Below, piece after piece: positions 8,478 through 16,864 of a DNA stretch of 64,000 bases. This DNA comes from CAVUAT01 sp963848045. Its GTDB lineage: Bacteria; Actinomycetota; Thermoleophilia; Solirubrobacterales; 70-9. The notes below the pieces were generated by a model. The model was not told the DNA's origin and did not search any database. It saw nothing but the letters and a program-made list of their open reading frames with translations. The position numbers were made by a program, and so were the translations under genes. Position 1 is the stretch's first letter. Every line of letters begins with the position of its first letter. Location: NCBI GenBank assembly GCA_963848045.1, contig CAWKCC010000004.1, positions 620,001 to 684,000 of the forward strand, read 5' to 3'.

Positions 8478-9014
8478 TCAGGCGTCCTCTTTCAGGGCAG
8501 CCACATGGGAGAGGTTTCGGAAGCGCTCGGCGTGGTCGAGGCCATAGCCGATCGCGAATCGGTTGGGGATCTCGAAGCCGACATAGCGGATCGGCAGGTC
8601 CACCCGCCGGCGCTCGGGCTTGGTGAGCAGGGCGCAGACTTCGAGCGAGCGCGGGCCGCGCGCCTGGAGGTTGCGCAACAGGTATTGGAGGGTGAGGCCG
8701 GAGTCGATGATGTCCTCGACGATCAGCACGTCGCGGTCGGCGATCGAGGCATCGAGGTCCTTGAGTATCCGCACGACCCCGGAGGAGTCGGTCGACGAGC
8801 CGTAGCTGGAGACCGCCATGAAGTCGAGCTCGCACGGCACGCTGAGCTGCCGCATCAGGTCGGCCAAAAAGGGCACCGCACCCTTGAGGATCGCGACCAG
8901 CAGCAGCGGGCGGTCGCGGTAGTCGGCGCTGACCTCAGCGGCGAGCTCGGTGACGCGGCGCTGCAGATCCATCTCTGCGACGAGGACCTCGCCGATCAGC
9001 TCTTCCCCCTCCAC
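8478..9014 (-). CDS. hpt: Hypoxanthine phosphoribosyltransferase
   Basis: A 178-residue purine salvage enzyme that makes IMP or GMP from the base and PRPP. The PRPP-binding loop is VLIVEDIIDSGLTLQYL in the middle of the protein, with the conserved acidic pair and following small residues. The usual flexible-loop SSYG segment lies upstream. The GTG start at 9014 is nine bases after the tilS stop. The tilS-hpt-ftsH arrangement is widely conserved in Gram-positive bacteria and supports the call. Confidence 0.95.
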   Translation of the reverse strand: MEGEELIGEVLVAEMDLQRRVTELAAEVSADYRDRPLLLVAILKGAVPFLADLMRQLSVPCELDFMAVSSYGSSTDSSGVVRILKDLDASIADRDVLIVEDIIDSGLTLQYLLRNLQARGPRSLEVCALLTKPERRRVDLPIRYVGFEIPNRFAIGYGLDHAERFRNLSHVAALKEDA

Positions 9015-9023
9015 GCCGCCAGT

Positions 9024-10400
9024 CTAGGCGCGGCGCTCGCCGGCCGGCGGCGTGCTGGCGGGCTGCTGGGCCGTGAGCAAGACGACCTGCGCGCAGCCCG
9101 GGCGGGCCGCGAACTGCTCGGAGACCGCGACCCCGGCGATCCAGACGACGCGCTCGCCCGAGGTGATCACGGGCAGGGCCCGGCGCAGCGAGCGGGGCAC
9201 GCGACGATCGGTGAACAGGTCCTGCAGCGACTTGCTGCCGCCGAGGCCGAGCGGTCGCATGCGGTCACCGTCGCGCCAGGCGCGCACAACCAGCTCGTCC
9301 CCGAGCGTCGAGGCGTCGAGCACCGCCGCGTCGGCCCCCAGGTCCAGCGGCGCCCCGGGCGCGGCACGGATCTCGGCGCGCACCTCCCAGGTGCCGAAGC
9401 GGCAGCTGCCGGGGACGGCCAGCACAACGGGTTGAAGCCGCTCGGAGGGCGCTGGACCGGCGAAACGGACCTGCCCGTGCTCGATGCGGCCCTCGACCCC
9501 GCCACCCAGCTCCACCACGCCCCCCTCGGGGTGATCCGCCAGCCGGCGGATCTCGGCGGCGCGGGCGCGACCCAGGGCGACGGGGTGCCCGGCGGCGCGC
9601 TCGGCCATCGCGCGCAGCGCGAGCCTGCCCAGGGCCGGGCCCAGCTCGGACAGCTCCCCGGCGGGCAGCGAACCGGACGCGGTCGCCCCCGCCTCCTCCA
9701 GGGTCCGGAGCGCGAGCTCCTCCAGGGCCTCGGCCTCCTCGATCAGCTCCGCCTGGGTCTCGGCGACGTTGGCCTCAACCGCGCCGATCTCGGCGAGCAC
9801 GGGCAACACCTCGTTGCGGATCCGGTTGCGGGCGAAGCTCGGCTCGGCGTTGCTCGCGTCGTCCCGAAAGGGCAGCGCGCCGGCCGCCACCAGCTCTCGT
9901 ACCCGATCGCGACCCACCCCGAGCAGCGGCCGGATGATCGCTCCGCGCCGGGCGCGGAGCCCCAGCAGCCCGCGGCTGCCGGGCGAGCTGGCGAGCCGGT
10001 AGATCACCGTCTCGGCCAGGTCGGTCCGCGTGTGGCCGGTCGCGATCCAGTCGAGGCCGCGCGCCCGCCGGAGCCGCTCGGCCGCCGCGTACCGGGCGTC
10101 GCGCGCCGCCGCTTGCAGGTTTCCACCGGCCGGAAGCTCCGGGTGCTCGGCCACGAGCTCGATGCCCAGCTCGGCACAGAGCGCCTCGCAGGCCCGCTCG
10201 TCGGAATCCGCCTCGGGCCGCAGGCCGTAATTGAGGTGCAGGACGAGCAGCACGGCGGGACCTCGGGCACCTGCCAATCCGGCCGCGAGCGCGGCCGAGT
10301 CCGCTCCGCCCGAGCACATGACCACGCCCGATCCCTCGTCGGCCAAGCCGCTCGAGCGGACCAGCTCGGCGAGCGAGGCGCGCGCTTGATCTGCCGTCAT
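9024..10400 (-). CDS. tilS: tRNA(Ile)-lysidine synthase
   Basis: A 458-residue N-type PP-loop ATPase that converts C34 of the CAU-anticodon isoleucine tRNA to lysidine, which is essential for AUA decoding. The PP-loop is present as CSGGADSA near residue 30, one residue different from the typical SGGxDS context. Conserved HLNYGLR and GHTRTDLAET segments follow, and the C-terminal TilS domains extend to about residue 440. ATG 10400 is the start. It is first in the tilS-hpt-ftsH-folP run and divergent from the first CAP-domain gene, with 95 bases between. Confidence 0.93.
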   Translation of the reverse strand: MTADQARASLAELVRSSGLADEGSGVVMCSGGADSAALAAGLAGARGPAVLLVLHLNYGLRPEADSDERACEALCAELGIELVAEHPELPAGGNLQAAARDARYAAAERLRRARGLDWIATGHTRTDLAETVIYRLASSPGSRGLLGLRARRGAIIRPLLGVGRDRVRELVAAGALPFRDDASNAEPSFARNRIRNEVLPVLAEIGAVEANVAETQAELIEEAEALEELALRTLEEAGATASGSLPAGELSELGPALGRLALRAMAERAAGHPVALGRARAAEIRRLADHPEGGVVELGGGVEGRIEHGQVRFAGPAPSERLQPVVLAVPGSCRFGTWEVRAEIRAAPGAPLDLGADAAVLDASTLGDELVVRAWRDGDRMRPLGLGGSKSLQDLFTDRRVPRSLRRALPVITSGERVVWIAGVAVSEQFAARPGCAQVVLLTAQQPASTPPAGERRA

Positions 10401-10495
10401 CGATCCAACTTCTTGGTCGTACCCGTCGTAGTATCAGCCGAGCCGCTCCCTAAGCTGCCGGTCGACCTTCTCGCCACCGGCATCCGGGAGGTTCC

Positions 10496-11032
10496 ATGCT
10501 GAGACGGGGGATATTGACAGCCGCACTGGTGGGTCTCGCGTTGGCCGCCGCCGCCCCTGCCGGTGCCTGCCCTCACGCGGGGCGCAGCCCGGCGAAGCTG
10601 ACCATCAAGCAGGCTCGCGCATCGGTGTTCTGCCTGATCAACCAGCGCCGCCACCGCGCCGGCCTTCACAGGCTCGACCGCAGCCGCCCCCTGGAGCGGG
10701 CGGCGCAGGGCCATTCGGCCGCGATGGACTCTCGCAACTTCTTCTCCCACAGCTCGCCCGGGGGCCGCTCGCCGGCGAGCCGCATCCAGAGCACCGGCTA
10801 CCTCTCGGGCGCCAAGGCCTGGGGCGTCGCCGAGAACATCCGCTGGGGCAAGAGGGGCCGCGGCAGTCCCCGGGTCGCCGTCGCGCGCTGGATGGCGAGT
10901 CCCTCGCATCGGGCCGCGATGCTCTCGCGCCGCTACCGGGAGGTGGGGGTCGGCGTTGCGATCGGCTCGCCGACCGGGCGCGGCGAGCGCAAAGCCGCGA
11001 TCTACACGGTCGACTTCGGCTACCGGCGCTGA
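10496..11032 (+). CDS. Secreted CAP-domain (SCP/PR1-like) protein
   Basis: A 178-residue exported protein. A signal peptide covers about residues 1-24 (RRGILTAALVGLALAAAAP, ending near AGAC). A CAP domain then fills the rest: VFCLINQRRHRAGLHRL is the opening helix, HSAAMDSRNFFSHSSP carries the cavity His, and AENIRWG matches the conserved GEN motif. W..SPSHR is the closing motif. Bacterial CAP proteins are extracellular and most lack a defined activity. The start is set by GGGAGG five bases before ATG 10496. A second CAP gene follows directly. Confidence 0.88.
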   Translation: MLRRGILTAALVGLALAAAAPAGACPHAGRSPAKLTIKQARASVFCLINQRRHRAGLHRLDRSRPLERAAQGHSAAMDSRNFFSHSSPGGRSPASRIQSTGYLSGAKAWGVAENIRWGKRGRGSPRVAVARWMASPSHRAAMLSRRYREVGVGVAIGSPTGRGERKAAIYTVDFGYRR

Positions 11033-11150
11033 CGCTACCCACTATTGCGCATGAACGCTCGTCCAGGGCATCGATCCCTGCTCAAGGACACGCGTCCCAC
11101 CAGGGACCCTGGCCGTTTGACGCTGCCCCGCGCGGGCCGATCCGAAGGGT

Positions 11151-11795
11151 ATGCCGGCAAGCCCGCGCCTCGCCGCATTCCGTACAACGATCGTCGCGAT
11201 GCTCGCGACCGGCGCAGCCATCGTGCCGGCGCCCGCCGCCACGGCCTCGGCTGCATGCCCGGGCGCCCAGAGCAACGCCGGCGACCTCGGCAAGGCGACC
11301 CTCGAGAAGTCCCTGCTCTGCCTGATCAACGAGCGCCGCGGGAGCTCCGGGCTGCGGCCGGTGACCACGAGCAAGAAGCTGCGGATGGCAGCGGCGCGGC
11401 ACTCCCGCGCGATGGTCAACCAGGGCTTCTTCGCCCACACCTCACCTTCGGGCAAGAGCTTCGTGGACCGCATCGCCGCGACCGGGTACACGCGCCGGTC
11501 CCGGTCCTGGCTGGTCGGGGAGAACCTGGTCTGGGGCTCGGGCGATCTCAGCTCCCCCGCCTCGCTGTTCGCAGCCTGGATCGATAGCCCGCCGCACCGC
11601 GCCAACATCCTGCGCGGGCGCTTTCGCGAGATCGGGATCGGAGTGGTGCGCGGCACCCCGGCCGAACGGGGGGACGGCTCGGGGGTCACGGTCTCCAGCG
11701 AATACGGCTTCCGGGCCTCGACGAAGCGGCGAAGCAGCCGCGGCAAGAAGCCGGCGAGTCGCCGTCGGCTCGGGCCGGCCGGCGGCAGACTCTAG
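11151..11795 (+). CDS. Secreted CAP-domain (SCP/PR1-like) protein, paralogue
   Basis: A 214-residue exported protein with an N-terminal signal (about residues 1-34, hydrophobic AMLATGAAIVPAPAATAS) and a CAP domain: LLCLINERRGSSGLRPV, RHSRAMVNQGFFAHTSP, VGENLVWG and WIDSPPHRANIL. It is the clear paralogue of the CAP gene 118 bases upstream, sharing the layout and the Cys before LIN. The C-terminus carries a short basic Arg/Lys/Ser tail absent from the first copy, perhaps for binding wall polymers (inference). ATG 11151 is preceded by GAAGGG. Confidence 0.87.
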   Translation: MPASPRLAAFRTTIVAMLATGAAIVPAPAATASAACPGAQSNAGDLGKATLEKSLLCLINERRGSSGLRPVTTSKKLRMAAARHSRAMVNQGFFAHTSPSGKSFVDRIAATGYTRRSRSWLVGENLVWGSGDLSSPASLFAAWIDSPPHRANILRGRFREIGIGVVRGTPAERGDGSGVTVSSEYGFRASTKRRSSRGKKPASRRRLGPAGGRL

Positions 11796-11809
11796 GCCTC
11801 TAGTTCAGC

Positions 11810-12175
11810 TTAAGTGTCCTCGCGCCGAAGCGCCGCTTCGAGCTTGGCCAGACGCTCGCTGATCGACCGCAGCTCACCCTCGAGCCTCTGCACCAGGTCG
11901 GCGCTCGCGTCCTGGCCACGCCGGACCACCCCCTGGCGAGCCTCCTGGCTGCGGCGGGCGAGATCGTCGCGCGCATCCTGGCCGCGGCGCAGCACCTCCT
12001 CGCGGGCATCGCGGCCGCGGCGGGCGACGTCGTCGAGCAGCTCGGAGGCGCGCTCGCGGGTCTCTCCGGCCGAGTCGGCGGTGGCCGCGAAGGTGCTCTC
12101 GATCGCGCTTCTCAGCGACTCGGAGAGGCCGCTCTCCTCATCCTGCGTCTGGTCGTCCTCGGGGGCGGGTGTCAC
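11810..12175 (-). CDS. Small helical repeat protein, phasin/apolipoprotein-like
   Basis: A 121-residue protein from GTG 12175 with no recognised enzyme motif. The centre holds several copies of an 11-residue pattern like RRGQDARDDLA (RRGRDAREEVL, RRGQDARDDLA, RRSQEARQGVV, RRGQDASADLV). This predicts a long amphipathic helix, followed by a coiled-coil end (RSISERLAKLEAALRRE). Such 11-mer repeats occur in granule-surface phasins and apolipoprotein-like proteins, so lipid or granule binding is a reasonable guess only. It is divergent from the purine nucleoside phosphorylase gene, only 28 bases apart. A related small gene lies on that gene's other side. Confidence 0.6.
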   Translation of the reverse strand: MTPAPEDDQTQDEESGLSESLRSAIESTFAATADSAGETRERASELLDDVARRGRDAREEVLRRGQDARDDLARRSQEARQGVVRRGQDASADLVQRLEGELRSISERLAKLEAALRREDT

Positions 12176-12203
12176 GAGCGAGGAAAGCGTAGCGTTCGCC
12201 GCG

Positions 12204-12884
12204 ATGCCCATCCACCTGCGCCCCCTCATGCAGCTGGCGCCCGACGCCCTGATCCCCGGCGACCCCGCCAGGGCGATGGCGATGTCGCAGGCCCTGATGG
12301 TGGCGCCGAAGATGCACAACCTGAGCCGCGGGCTCTGGGGGTACACGGGGGAGACGGGCAAGGGTCACCCACTCAGCATCCAATCGACCGGGATGGGGGC
12401 ACCCAGCGCGGCGATCGTCCTGCACGAGCTGGCAGAGCTGGGCGTCCGGCGCGCGATCCGCACGGGCACCTGTGGGGCGCTCGAGCCGGCCCTGGCGCTC
12501 GGGGAGCTGATCGTCGCCGAGCGGGCGCTTCCCGGGGACGGCGTCAGCCGCGCGCTCGGCGAACGCCGGCCGGTGCCGGCCGATCCCGGCCTGGTGGAGC
12601 GCCTCGCCGGCGCCGGCAGGGGCGGGCTGGTGGCGACCACCGACCTCTTCTACGAGCCCTCGGGCGACGAGCGGGAACGCTGGATCGATGCCGGAGCGCT
12701 CGCCGTCGAAATGGAGGCCGCGGCGCTGTTCTCGATCGGGCCCCGGGTCGGAGTCGAGGTCGCCTGCCTGCTGGTGGTGAGCGACGTGTTCGGGGACGGC
12801 GCCCGCGAGCGGATCTCCGCGCCTGCCCTCGCAGAGGCCGTGCAGCGCATGGGCGCAGCGGCCCTGTCCGCGCTGTCGCGGTGA
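12204..12884 (+). CDS. deoD: Purine nucleoside phosphorylase (DeoD-type)
   Basis: A 226-residue protein of the nucleoside phosphorylase superfamily, cleaving purine nucleosides with phosphate. Visible are the N-terminal phosphate-binding LIPGDPARA, the IQSTGMGAPSAAI block, IRTGTCGAL, and the active-site VEMEAAALFSI with its conserved Glu. Motifs fit the hexameric DeoD group rather than MTAP/PNP trimers. The start at ATG 12204 gives a protein near the usual 235 residues. A uridine phosphorylase activity cannot be excluded from sequence alone. Confidence 0.85.
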   Translation: MPIHLRPLMQLAPDALIPGDPARAMAMSQALMVAPKMHNLSRGLWGYTGETGKGHPLSIQSTGMGAPSAAIVLHELAELGVRRAIRTGTCGALEPALALGELIVAERALPGDGVSRALGERRPVPADPGLVERLAGAGRGGLVATTDLFYEPSGDERERWIDAGALAVEMEAAALFSIGPRVGVEVACLLVVSDVFGDGARERISAPALAEAVQRMGAAALSALSR

Positions 12885-12894
12885 GCGGCACCGC

Positions 12895-12910
12895 GGCGGC
12901 AAGCGCCGCC
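12895..12910. terminator. Bidirectional hairpin between convergent genes
   Basis: A perfect GGCGGC / GCCGCC stem with an AAGC loop lies in the 33-base gap between the stops of deoD and the downstream minus-strand small gene. No T run is present on either side, so strength is uncertain. Confidence 0.45.
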
Positions 12911-12917
12911 ACCCCGC

Positions 12918-13268
12918 TCAGATGCGGCCGGAGCCTGGGGCGGAGCCCGATTCCCTGCGCAGCTCGACGACCTCGCGGGCGAGTTGGTCGAGCGCGTCCT
13001 CGACGCTCTCGAGCCGTTCGGAGACCGCGCGCAAGCGGCGGCTGAGCCGGTCGAGATCGGAAGCCTGAGGGACGTTCAGCCCACGCATCGCGCTGGCGCT
13101 CGCCTGGGTGGCCCGGTCGCGAGCGTCGACCGCCACCTCGAAGGCCTGGTGCAGCAACGGGCTCTCGAGCAGGAGCTGGGCGAACTCGCCGAGCGTGGCC
13201 TCGCTGGCCGCCGAGATCCGGTCCCGGAGGCCCTCGTCAGGCCCTTCGTCACGTCTGCTTTCGTCCAT
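12918..13268 (-). CDS. Small coiled-coil protein, unknown function
   Basis: A 116-residue cytoplasmic protein from ATG 13268. The N-terminal half is helical and hydrophobic in part (ATLGEFAQLLLESPLLHQAFEV); the C-terminal half is a predicted coiled coil (LRAVSERLESVEDALDQLA) ending in Arg/Glu-rich sequence. The last part resembles the end of the 11810-12175 protein (xERLxxLExAL). Both lie on the minus strand on either side of deoD, so they may be distant paralogues of a phasin-like family. No known domain is recognised. Confidence 0.6.
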   Translation of the reverse strand: MDESRRDEGPDEGLRDRISAASEATLGEFAQLLLESPLLHQAFEVAVDARDRATQASASAMRGLNVPQASDLDRLSRRLRAVSERLESVEDALDQLAREVVELRRESGSAPGSGRI

Positions 13269-13455
13269 GGCGTCGGTGTCAACCGTAGCGGCCCGGTGGG
13301 GAGCTCTGGAAGGCCCGCGGAGTTGCCCGTTGAACTCTGCATACAACCTTCACATTTCGATCGCGCTGCTGAGATAGGTTTGCAGGCGTGAGTTCCGCAT
13401 CACGGTGCCGTTTTCGAGGCTGGTAGGTTTCGGGCAGCCCGCGGGCGGGGATGAG

Positions 13456-15948
13456 ATGACAAAGAAGCTTCTACTTACCATCGCGCTTGGCACGACCTTG
13501 GCGGTCATGGCTGCCGGCACCGCGACGTCCGTGACCATTGACTTCGGCTCCGGTGTCGAGGTCGAGGTCCCGGCCGGGGCCGCGCTTCCCGAGTGCTCGG
13601 ACCTCAACGACAACGATCTCGACGGCCTCTTCGACCTCGATGACCCCGACTGCAGCGGCCCCCTCGACACGAGCGAGCTCGAGGAGCTCGGCTTGCCGGG
13701 CGCGACCCAGGAGGACACGGCCGAGAACAAGGGGGGAAAGAAGGGAAAGAAGGGCAAGAAGGCCCCGGGCAAGAAGGGCGGCAAGGGCGCCGGGCGCCAG
13801 CTCGTGCCCGGAGCGGGCGGCAAGAAGAAGCCGACCGCGCCCGGCGGCGGCCTCTTCGGCCAGAAGCTCCCGGACGGCGGCAAGGCCGCCGCAAAGGCCG
13901 AGCGCGAGGAGATCGAGGAGTTGCCCGAGCGCAACCCCGACGGCTCGCCGACCAACTCAAACGCCGGCCTCACGATCGCCAACTTCGGAGCCGCCCCGAT
14001 CGGCGTCCCCAACTTCGTGATCGACCAGTTCGAGATCCCGCCCTTCCTGCTGCCGATCTACCAGGCCTGCGGAACCGAGTACGGGATCCCATGGCAGGTG
14101 CTGGCCTCGATCAACAGGATCGAGACGGCGTTCGGCACCAACCTCAACGTCTCCTCGGCCGGCGCCCTGGGCTGGATGCAGTTCATCCCCTCCTCGTGGC
14201 GGGCCTACGGGGTCGACGCCAACGAGGACGGCCGCAAGGATCCCTACAACCCGGTGGACGCGATCTGCGCCGCGGCCCGCTACCTCCGGGCGGCCGGCGG
14301 CGAGGAGGACCTCCGCCGCGCGATCTTCGCCTACAACCACGCCGACTGGTACGTCGACGAGGTGCTGCTCTATGCCAACCAGTACTCCAAGCTCCCCGAC
14401 GACCTGGTCGGCTCGCTGACCGGCCTCACCGAGGGCGCCCACTTCCCGGTCGCCGCCAACGCCCGCTACGCCGATGACATCTCCGAGCGCGAGGCGGCGC
14501 GGCGCGCCAGCACCGGACGCGCCGCCGCCGGCAACGCAGCCGACGTGATCTCCGACTCTCCGACCCGCCGAGGCATCAACATCTACTCGAGGGTCAGGGC
14601 TCCGGTCGTCGCCGTCAACGACGGGGTGATCCAGCAGATCGGCGAGAACGCCAAGCTCGGCAAGTTCATCGTCCTCATGGACGCCTACGGGAACCGCTAC
14701 ACCTACGCCGAGCTCGGCGAGCTCTCCAAGGTTCATCCGGTGCCGAAGGAGCGCGCGCTGAGGCCCGGCGACTTCGAGCTGGTCAAGCCCAAGGGCGACC
14801 CCGAGCCCGGGTCGGCGGCGAGCGCCGGCGATAACGACCGCGCCGCCCGCGGGGTGGGCAACAAGGAGACCGCCAAGGAGAAGAAGGCGGGCGCGGCCGA
14901 ACCGGTCAACACCGAGGAGATCCGCGAGCGGCTCTTCGCCCTGCCCGAGCGCCCCTCCAACCTCGACCGCGCCAGCGTCAGCGGCCAGCTCGACAGCCTG
15001 CTCGGCAAGCGCCTGCCGGCATACGAGACTTTCAAGAGCGCCTTCTCCAGCGCCTTCAAGTTCGACCGCTCCACCATGGAGCTGCGCGATCTGAAGGTCG
15101 GCTCGAAGGTGACGGGCGGCACCGTGCTCGGCCGCATCGGCCCCTCCGCAGACAGCCCGCATGTCCACTTCGCGATTCGCCCGGCCGGCCGCGGCGCCCC
15201 CAAGATCGATCCCAAGCCGATTCTCGACGGCTGGAAGCTGCTCGAGACCACGGCGATCTACCGGGCCGCCGGCAAGGACCCGTTCGGCAGCTCCGACGCC
15301 ACGATCGGCCAGGTCCTGCTGATGAGCAAAGAGGTGCTGGCACAGAGGGTTCTGGCCGATCCCCGGATCGAGATCTACTCGTGCGGGCGCAGCGACATCG
15401 AGTCGGGCCAGGTCGACAGGCGCACCCTGGCGACGCTGGAGTACCTGGTCGAGCGTGGCTACCGGCTGACCCTGACCTCGCTGAAGTGCGGCCACAGCTA
15501 CCTGACCTCGTCCGGCAACGTCAGCGCGCACTCCTCGGGCAACGCCGTCGACATCGCCCAGGTCAACGGGCTGCCGATCCTGGGCAACCAGGGACGAGGC
15601 TCGATCACCGAGGCGGTCGTCCGCGACCTGCTGAAGCTGCAGGGCACGATGCGCCCGGCGCAGATCATCACCCTGATGGACCTCGGCGGGCCGACCTTCG
15701 CCATGGGCGACCATGACGACCACATCCACGTAGGCTTCACGCCGCTCTACGGGACGGGCAAGCCCTTCCAGCAGTTCGCGCGCATCCTCAAGCCCGAGCA
15801 GTGGCAGCGCCTGATCGGCCGTCTCGGCGAGATCGAGAACCCCGACGTTGCGCGCAAGCCCTCAGGCGCCTCGCTGCCGGCCGGCAAGGGCGAGGTCCAG
15901 ACGCCCGCCGAGCTCGAGCGCGGCAGCGAAGCGCACCGCGGCGAGTAG
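13456..15948 (+). CDS. Secreted multi-domain cell-wall hydrolase: lytic transglycosylase, M23-like and M15-like domains
   Basis: An 830-residue exported protein. ATG 13456 begins a signal peptide (KKLLLTIALGTTLAVMAA); an in-frame ATG at 13405 would place 17 hydrophilic residues ahead of it and is less likely. An Asp-rich segment (about 52-75) and a Gly/Lys linker follow. A MltB-type lytic transglycosylase domain lies at about 200-310 (NRIETAFGTN with the catalytic Glu; SSAGALGWMQFIPSSW). A LytM/M23-like fold is at about 373-425 and resumes near 545-575 with SPHVHFAIRP, interrupted by a ~120-residue insert. The last third (about 615-780) has HSSGNAVDIAQ and GDHDDHIHVGF, resembling M15-type peptidases. 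It probably remodels peptidoglycan. Confidence 0.85.
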   Translation: MTKKLLLTIALGTTLAVMAAGTATSVTIDFGSGVEVEVPAGAALPECSDLNDNDLDGLFDLDDPDCSGPLDTSELEELGLPGATQEDTAENKGGKKGKKGKKAPGKKGGKGAGRQLVPGAGGKKKPTAPGGGLFGQKLPDGGKAAAKAEREEIEELPERNPDGSPTNSNAGLTIANFGAAPIGVPNFVIDQFEIPPFLLPIYQACGTEYGIPWQVLASINRIETAFGTNLNVSSAGALGWMQFIPSSWRAYGVDANEDGRKDPYNPVDAICAAARYLRAAGGEEDLRRAIFAYNHADWYVDEVLLYANQYSKLPDDLVGSLTGLTEGAHFPVAANARYADDISEREAARRASTGRAAAGNAADVISDSPTRRGINIYSRVRAPVVAVNDGVIQQIGENAKLGKFIVLMDAYGNRYTYAELGELSKVHPVPKERALRPGDFELVKPKGDPEPGSAASAGDNDRAARGVGNKETAKEKKAGAAEPVNTEEIRERLFALPERPSNLDRASVSGQLDSLLGKRLPAYETFKSAFSSAFKFDRSTMELRDLKVGSKVTGGTVLGRIGPSADSPHVHFAIRPAGRGAPKIDPKPILDGWKLLETTAIYRAAGKDPFGSSDATIGQVLLMSKEVLAQRVLADPRIEIYSCGRSDIESGQVDRRTLATLEYLVERGYRLTLTSLKCGHSYLTSSGNVSAHSSGNAVDIAQVNGLPILGNQGRGSITEAVVRDLLKLQGTMRPAQIITLMDLGGPTFAMGDHDDHIHVGFTPLYGTGKPFQQFARILKPEQWQRLIGRLGEIENPDVARKPSGASLPAGKGEVQTPAELERGSEAHRGE

Positions 15949-16009
15949 GCTCGCCCCCGGCGAAGACGAGGGAGCGCCCCTGACGCCGACGCCGCCGGGC
16001 GACGGCATC

Positions 16010-16765
16010 ATGCTGGGTGCACCGATGCTGATCCCGTTCGTCCAACTCGAGTTCGCCGGCCTGATCGGACTGCCCGAGGGCCGTTACCTGGCCCGCGACG
16101 AGGCCGATGAAGCGGACGAGCGGGTGCTGATCGTCCAGGCCCTCGGCGCGCCCAACCCGCCGGGCCGCCTGCGCCGCCGCGCGCGGCCGGTCGACCCACC
16201 CGATCCCGAGGGCCGCGAGGAGCTGCCCCTTACCCGGGTCACCGTGGCCGGCGGCCGGCGCTTCGGCGCCGGCTCCGAGGCGCTCGACTGGCTGCAGGCA
16301 ACGGCCGGCGACCGCGAGCGCCGCGCAGCCGAGGTCCGCGAGGCGACGCTTCTCCTCAACCGCGCCCTCAACGCGCTGCGCGCCGGCGCCCGCGACCCCC
16401 TGATCCAGGACGTCGGCGCGACGCGCGCGCTGGCGATCCGGATCGGCTTCGGCGAGGGCGAGCAGCTGGCCGATGGCCGCTGGACCGAGGCCCGCGAGCT
16501 GCCGCCGCCACGTCGCGGCCGACTCGACGGCATCGACCCCCAGACCCGCGTGGCCGCGGTGCTGGCAGGGCGCGATCGGGTCCATCCCGCCGAGACCCTG
16601 TTGGAGAGGGCGCGGCTCGACATCGAGCAGGGCCGCCTCGAGGAGGCCCGCTTCGGCCTGCGGGCGGCGCGGGAGGCACTCGACCAGGTACCGATCTCGA
16701 GGCCCGACCCGATCGCGGAACGCATCGGCGAGGCGGAGCGGCGCCTGCAGCGCTCTGCCGGTTGA
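16010..16765 (+). CDS. Conserved-looking protein of unknown function
   Basis: A 251-residue soluble protein if started at ATG 16010. No Shine-Dalgarno precedes that ATG, whereas an in-frame CTG at 15980 has GGGAG six bases before it, so the start is uncertain. The N-terminal half is a beta-rich stretch (MLIPFVQLEFAGLIGLPEGR, then VLIVQALG and LTRVTVAGG). The C-terminal half is helical, with a TPR-like piece (LLERARLDIEQGRLEEAR). I do not recognise a family. It starts 61 bases after the cell-wall hydrolase stop and may share its transcript. The repeated helix at the end hints at a protein-protein contact role. Confidence 0.6.
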   Translation: MLGAPMLIPFVQLEFAGLIGLPEGRYLARDEADEADERVLIVQALGAPNPPGRLRRRARPVDPPDPEGREELPLTRVTVAGGRRFGAGSEALDWLQATAGDRERRAAEVREATLLLNRALNALRAGARDPLIQDVGATRALAIRIGFGEGEQLADGRWTEARELPPPRRGRLDGIDPQTRVAAVLAGRDRVHPAETLLERARLDIEQGRLEEARFGLRAAREALDQVPISRPDPIAERIGEAERRLQRSAG

Positions 16766-16864
16766 TCAGCAGCGCTGAATCAGCCTTGCGGGCACATGAC
16801 GACGAGCGGCACTCCGTCGGCGCCACGAAGCGCGCGCGTCAGGGGTGCTGGGCGCCGGGGCTGC

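Noticed and set aside
6698..8626. 642-residue open frame antisense to ftsH
   Set aside because: Composition is low-complexity Asp/Leu/Val/Gly shadow; ftsH on the other strand has all family motifs.
8286..10502. 738-residue open frame antisense to hpt and tilS
   Set aside because: No family features; both genes on the other strand are clear.
13957..15729. 590-residue open frame antisense to the cell-wall hydrolase
   Set aside because: Shadow of a well-supported multi-domain gene.
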